NCBI GenBank assembly: GCA_019649035.1
Contig: BMAT01002848.1
Coordinates: 102,999-132,839 of the forward strand
DNA: 29,841 nucleotides
Direction: 5' to 3'
Origin: Elysia marginata
Lineage: Eukaryota; Mollusca; Gastropoda; Plakobranchidae
Part shown: positions 27,861 through 29,841 of the stretch, in pieces
Position numbering within the stretch: position 1 is the first letter of the stretch
Layout: each line of letters starts with the position of its first letter
The notes under the pieces: generated by a model
What the model was told of the DNA's origin: nothing
The model's database searches: none
What the model saw: the letters and a program-made list of their open reading frames with translations, nothing else
Position numbers and translations under genes: made by a program

Positions 27861-29841
27861 TGAACTGACATGACTCTTATTTCACAGCGGTAACAAATTT
27901 GGCCATTAAATATAAGCACACTGTTGGATAAAAACAAGAAAGCTTTAAACAATTGAAGAAATTGTAAAGAAAGAAAAAGAAAGAGGGGAGGAGAGACATG
28001 ATCATTTTAGAATTAACCTGGTTTATTTTAGCAATTCCTTACTTTTACAAATACAAGGGCTGGTTGAATTCTTCAAAATGGACGGGACTGACAAAGAGAA
28101 AATCGTTTTGAGGCGACATTCGAAAATTCTAACGCAGCATTAAGGGTATCATTTTTATTTATTTGCATTCAATTTTTCCTCACAGACGTTTCCAAGACCA
28201 TACATAAGCATGGTTAAAATATGAAGTATATAAAACATAGAATCTATAGCATCTTCACAGCATGCTATACAAAGTTAAATCACAAGAAAAATAAGGGTTT
28301 CATTGAAAATTCGCTATGTGCAAATGGTTAACTCACTAAGATATAATAGTTATGCTGATTTTTTTTTACAGAAAAGAGGAACTGTTATTATTATTACTAT
28401 GTCGTATCCAGAGAGGTAACCTGTTACTTCTTAACACATACTGAAGTGTGAGCACAAGGTTTCTGGACAACCGAAGGGCACTAACCGTCACAGGTGAGAT
28501 ATTGAGACTTTCACAGACAACGAGCCGACAAGTAAATCTTATTCTTTACGAGGGCAACATAACTCGATAAAATAAGGAAACGTTTGCTCCGGGCTCAGAT
28601 GAGAGTGGGGAGTTGTTCTTTTTTAGAAAAGAATTTGGTCCTTCGTTCACATTTATTTAGAATGATGTGTTGTTGTACTGGAAAGAAACCTGATGAAGAC
28701 AACTGTAGCCGCAGTACGCGGAAAAAAAAAGAAAACATCAATTATTCCTTTGAACAATATTGTAGAGAAAACTTGAGGTCAATATTTTATAAGCTTGCCG
28801 TGTGTACTTTATTTCTCTAAATACTGTCAGGATGGAACAGCAATATAATAGAGCATAATAGGTGTGGAGTGCGGTAGTTTTGCTGTATTGCGGCAGAAGT
28901 ACTATGGCTGACTTCTCACACATCCCACGAAATGTCCCTGACTTATGAAAGATTACCTGAGGTCATTTTGGAAACTTGGTCATACTGTCTAAACAGGTTT
29001 GCAGAGTAAATCCCTTGCGTTCTTGAGAGATGTCGTACTAGGCTGTTCTTTGCTTATTTATCCTATCATTTACATTCACACATGCGGTTTAGGTTCCGTT
29101 GCATTGCGCGTGAGGTGCCGGAAACGTTTAAAGGTCATGGGATGAGCTCATCTATAAAGAAGATTCTATACTTAGAAACAGTTTTTGTCTTTTATAGTCT
29201 GCAAACTAAGGACCTTGATCGTGAACGTCATATATATGAGAAAGAACTTTTAATTTTAGTCCCAGCACGAAGAGAGCCCAATGAGTTTGCGAAAAGAGAG
29301 AGAGAGAGAGTGAGAGATAGAAAGTGAGAACTCGAGGAATACAATCGGACCACGCGATTGTGAAGAACTATCAGTGGGCTGAGGGAGTAAACGTGGCGGT
29401 AGATTTGTTTAAAATAAAATTCTTACACTTGGATGTAGTTGTGCTTTGTGGTTGGAATATTCCTAAAAACCTGGCAAGGGAATTCGATTTCATAATATTG
29501 CAGACATGTTGTTTTACATAAATTTACTTTCACTACAAATTCGATTTTTGGATCTAAATAAACAGACTCAGACATTCAGTTTCAAACTCATTATCTGTGA
29601 CATGAAGCTTTAGCAATGCACCTCAATACAAAGCATTATGTGTGTGACTTGCTTTACTCGTATAGCTTTGCTGCAGTCTTGTAAATTTTAGTTTTCGGCT
29701 TGATGTTTTTTTTTCAAAGGCAAACAGGTTTAACAGTTTCTAATGACATTAGTTCCTTGCAACTTTTGAAGGCAATATTTCAAACTGGTGTGTGTGGTTT
29801 TTTTTGTACCGCCTTTCTATGGTTGTATATATGTGTGTGTG
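27861..29841. other. Non-coding AT-rich downstream flank, distal part
   Basis: Short ORFs at 28584-28820 and 29082-29521 have no recognisable domain. A GA run lies near 29294-29320 and an AATAAA near 29556, too little to define a gene. The window ends in a TG run. Confidence 0.55.

Noticed and set aside
27770..27952. Minus-strand ORF with repeated CLSV motif
   Set aside because: Translation of the CAGA microsatellite.
29082..29521. Two neighbouring ORFs of 81 and 65 codons with an AATAAA downstream
   Set aside because: No domain, no splice evidence, and one C-terminus comes from a GA run; too weak to call a gene.

Overview
The window is AT-rich eukaryotic nuclear DNA: one multi-exon gene surrounded by long non-coding, repeat-filled stretches. 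Spliceosomal introns, tRNA-derived SINEs, a decayed non-LTR retrotransposon, GATA/CT/CAGA microsatellites and an AATAAA site all point to an animal. The style (very AT-rich, tetranucleotide tracts, tRNA-headed SINEs, large multi-ankyrin proteins) suggests an invertebrate, possibly a gastropod mollusc, but that placement is inference. Nothing looks bacterial or viral: no operons, no dense ORFs. An assembly gap (13736-14476) and a single N beside a poly-G run (13182) show it is a draft assembly.

The gene lies on the + strand from 16119 to 22699. Its first coding exon (16119-19020) carries almost all of a 28-repeat ankyrin solenoid. Four small exons (19340-19459, 20029-20128, 21256-21393, 22507-22699) finish the last repeats and add an acidic C-terminal tail. 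All joins keep one frame and give 1150 residues plus stop. The first intron must use a GC donor (GC-AG), because the nearby GT donor causes a frameshift and early stop. A 3' splice site 7 bases before the ATG implies at least one upstream exon that I could not place. An AATAAA lies 239 bases after the stop.

Left flank (1-16118): no intact gene found. It holds a 107-bp tandem duplication (2066-2290), a decayed reverse transcriptase of a non-LTR element (about 4905-5840), a MITE-like element with inverted ends (6662-7279), two weak tRNA-like patches (7585, 8811), a 30-bp tandem repeat in a GC-richer island (10207), a three-copy repeat of about 124 bp (10623-10993), a C/A/GA low-complexity tract (12684-12749), a composite GATA array (13268-13580) and the gap. 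Just upstream of the gene (14870-15885) is a cluster of one SINE family in both orientations, with a second tRNA-derived SINE inserted into one copy and flanked by a 12-bp target-site duplication.

Right flank (22944-29841): about 6.9 kb of AT-rich DNA with short simple repeats and no gene I can support. The short ORFs there and elsewhere lack an ATG, domains or codon signature and are not called.
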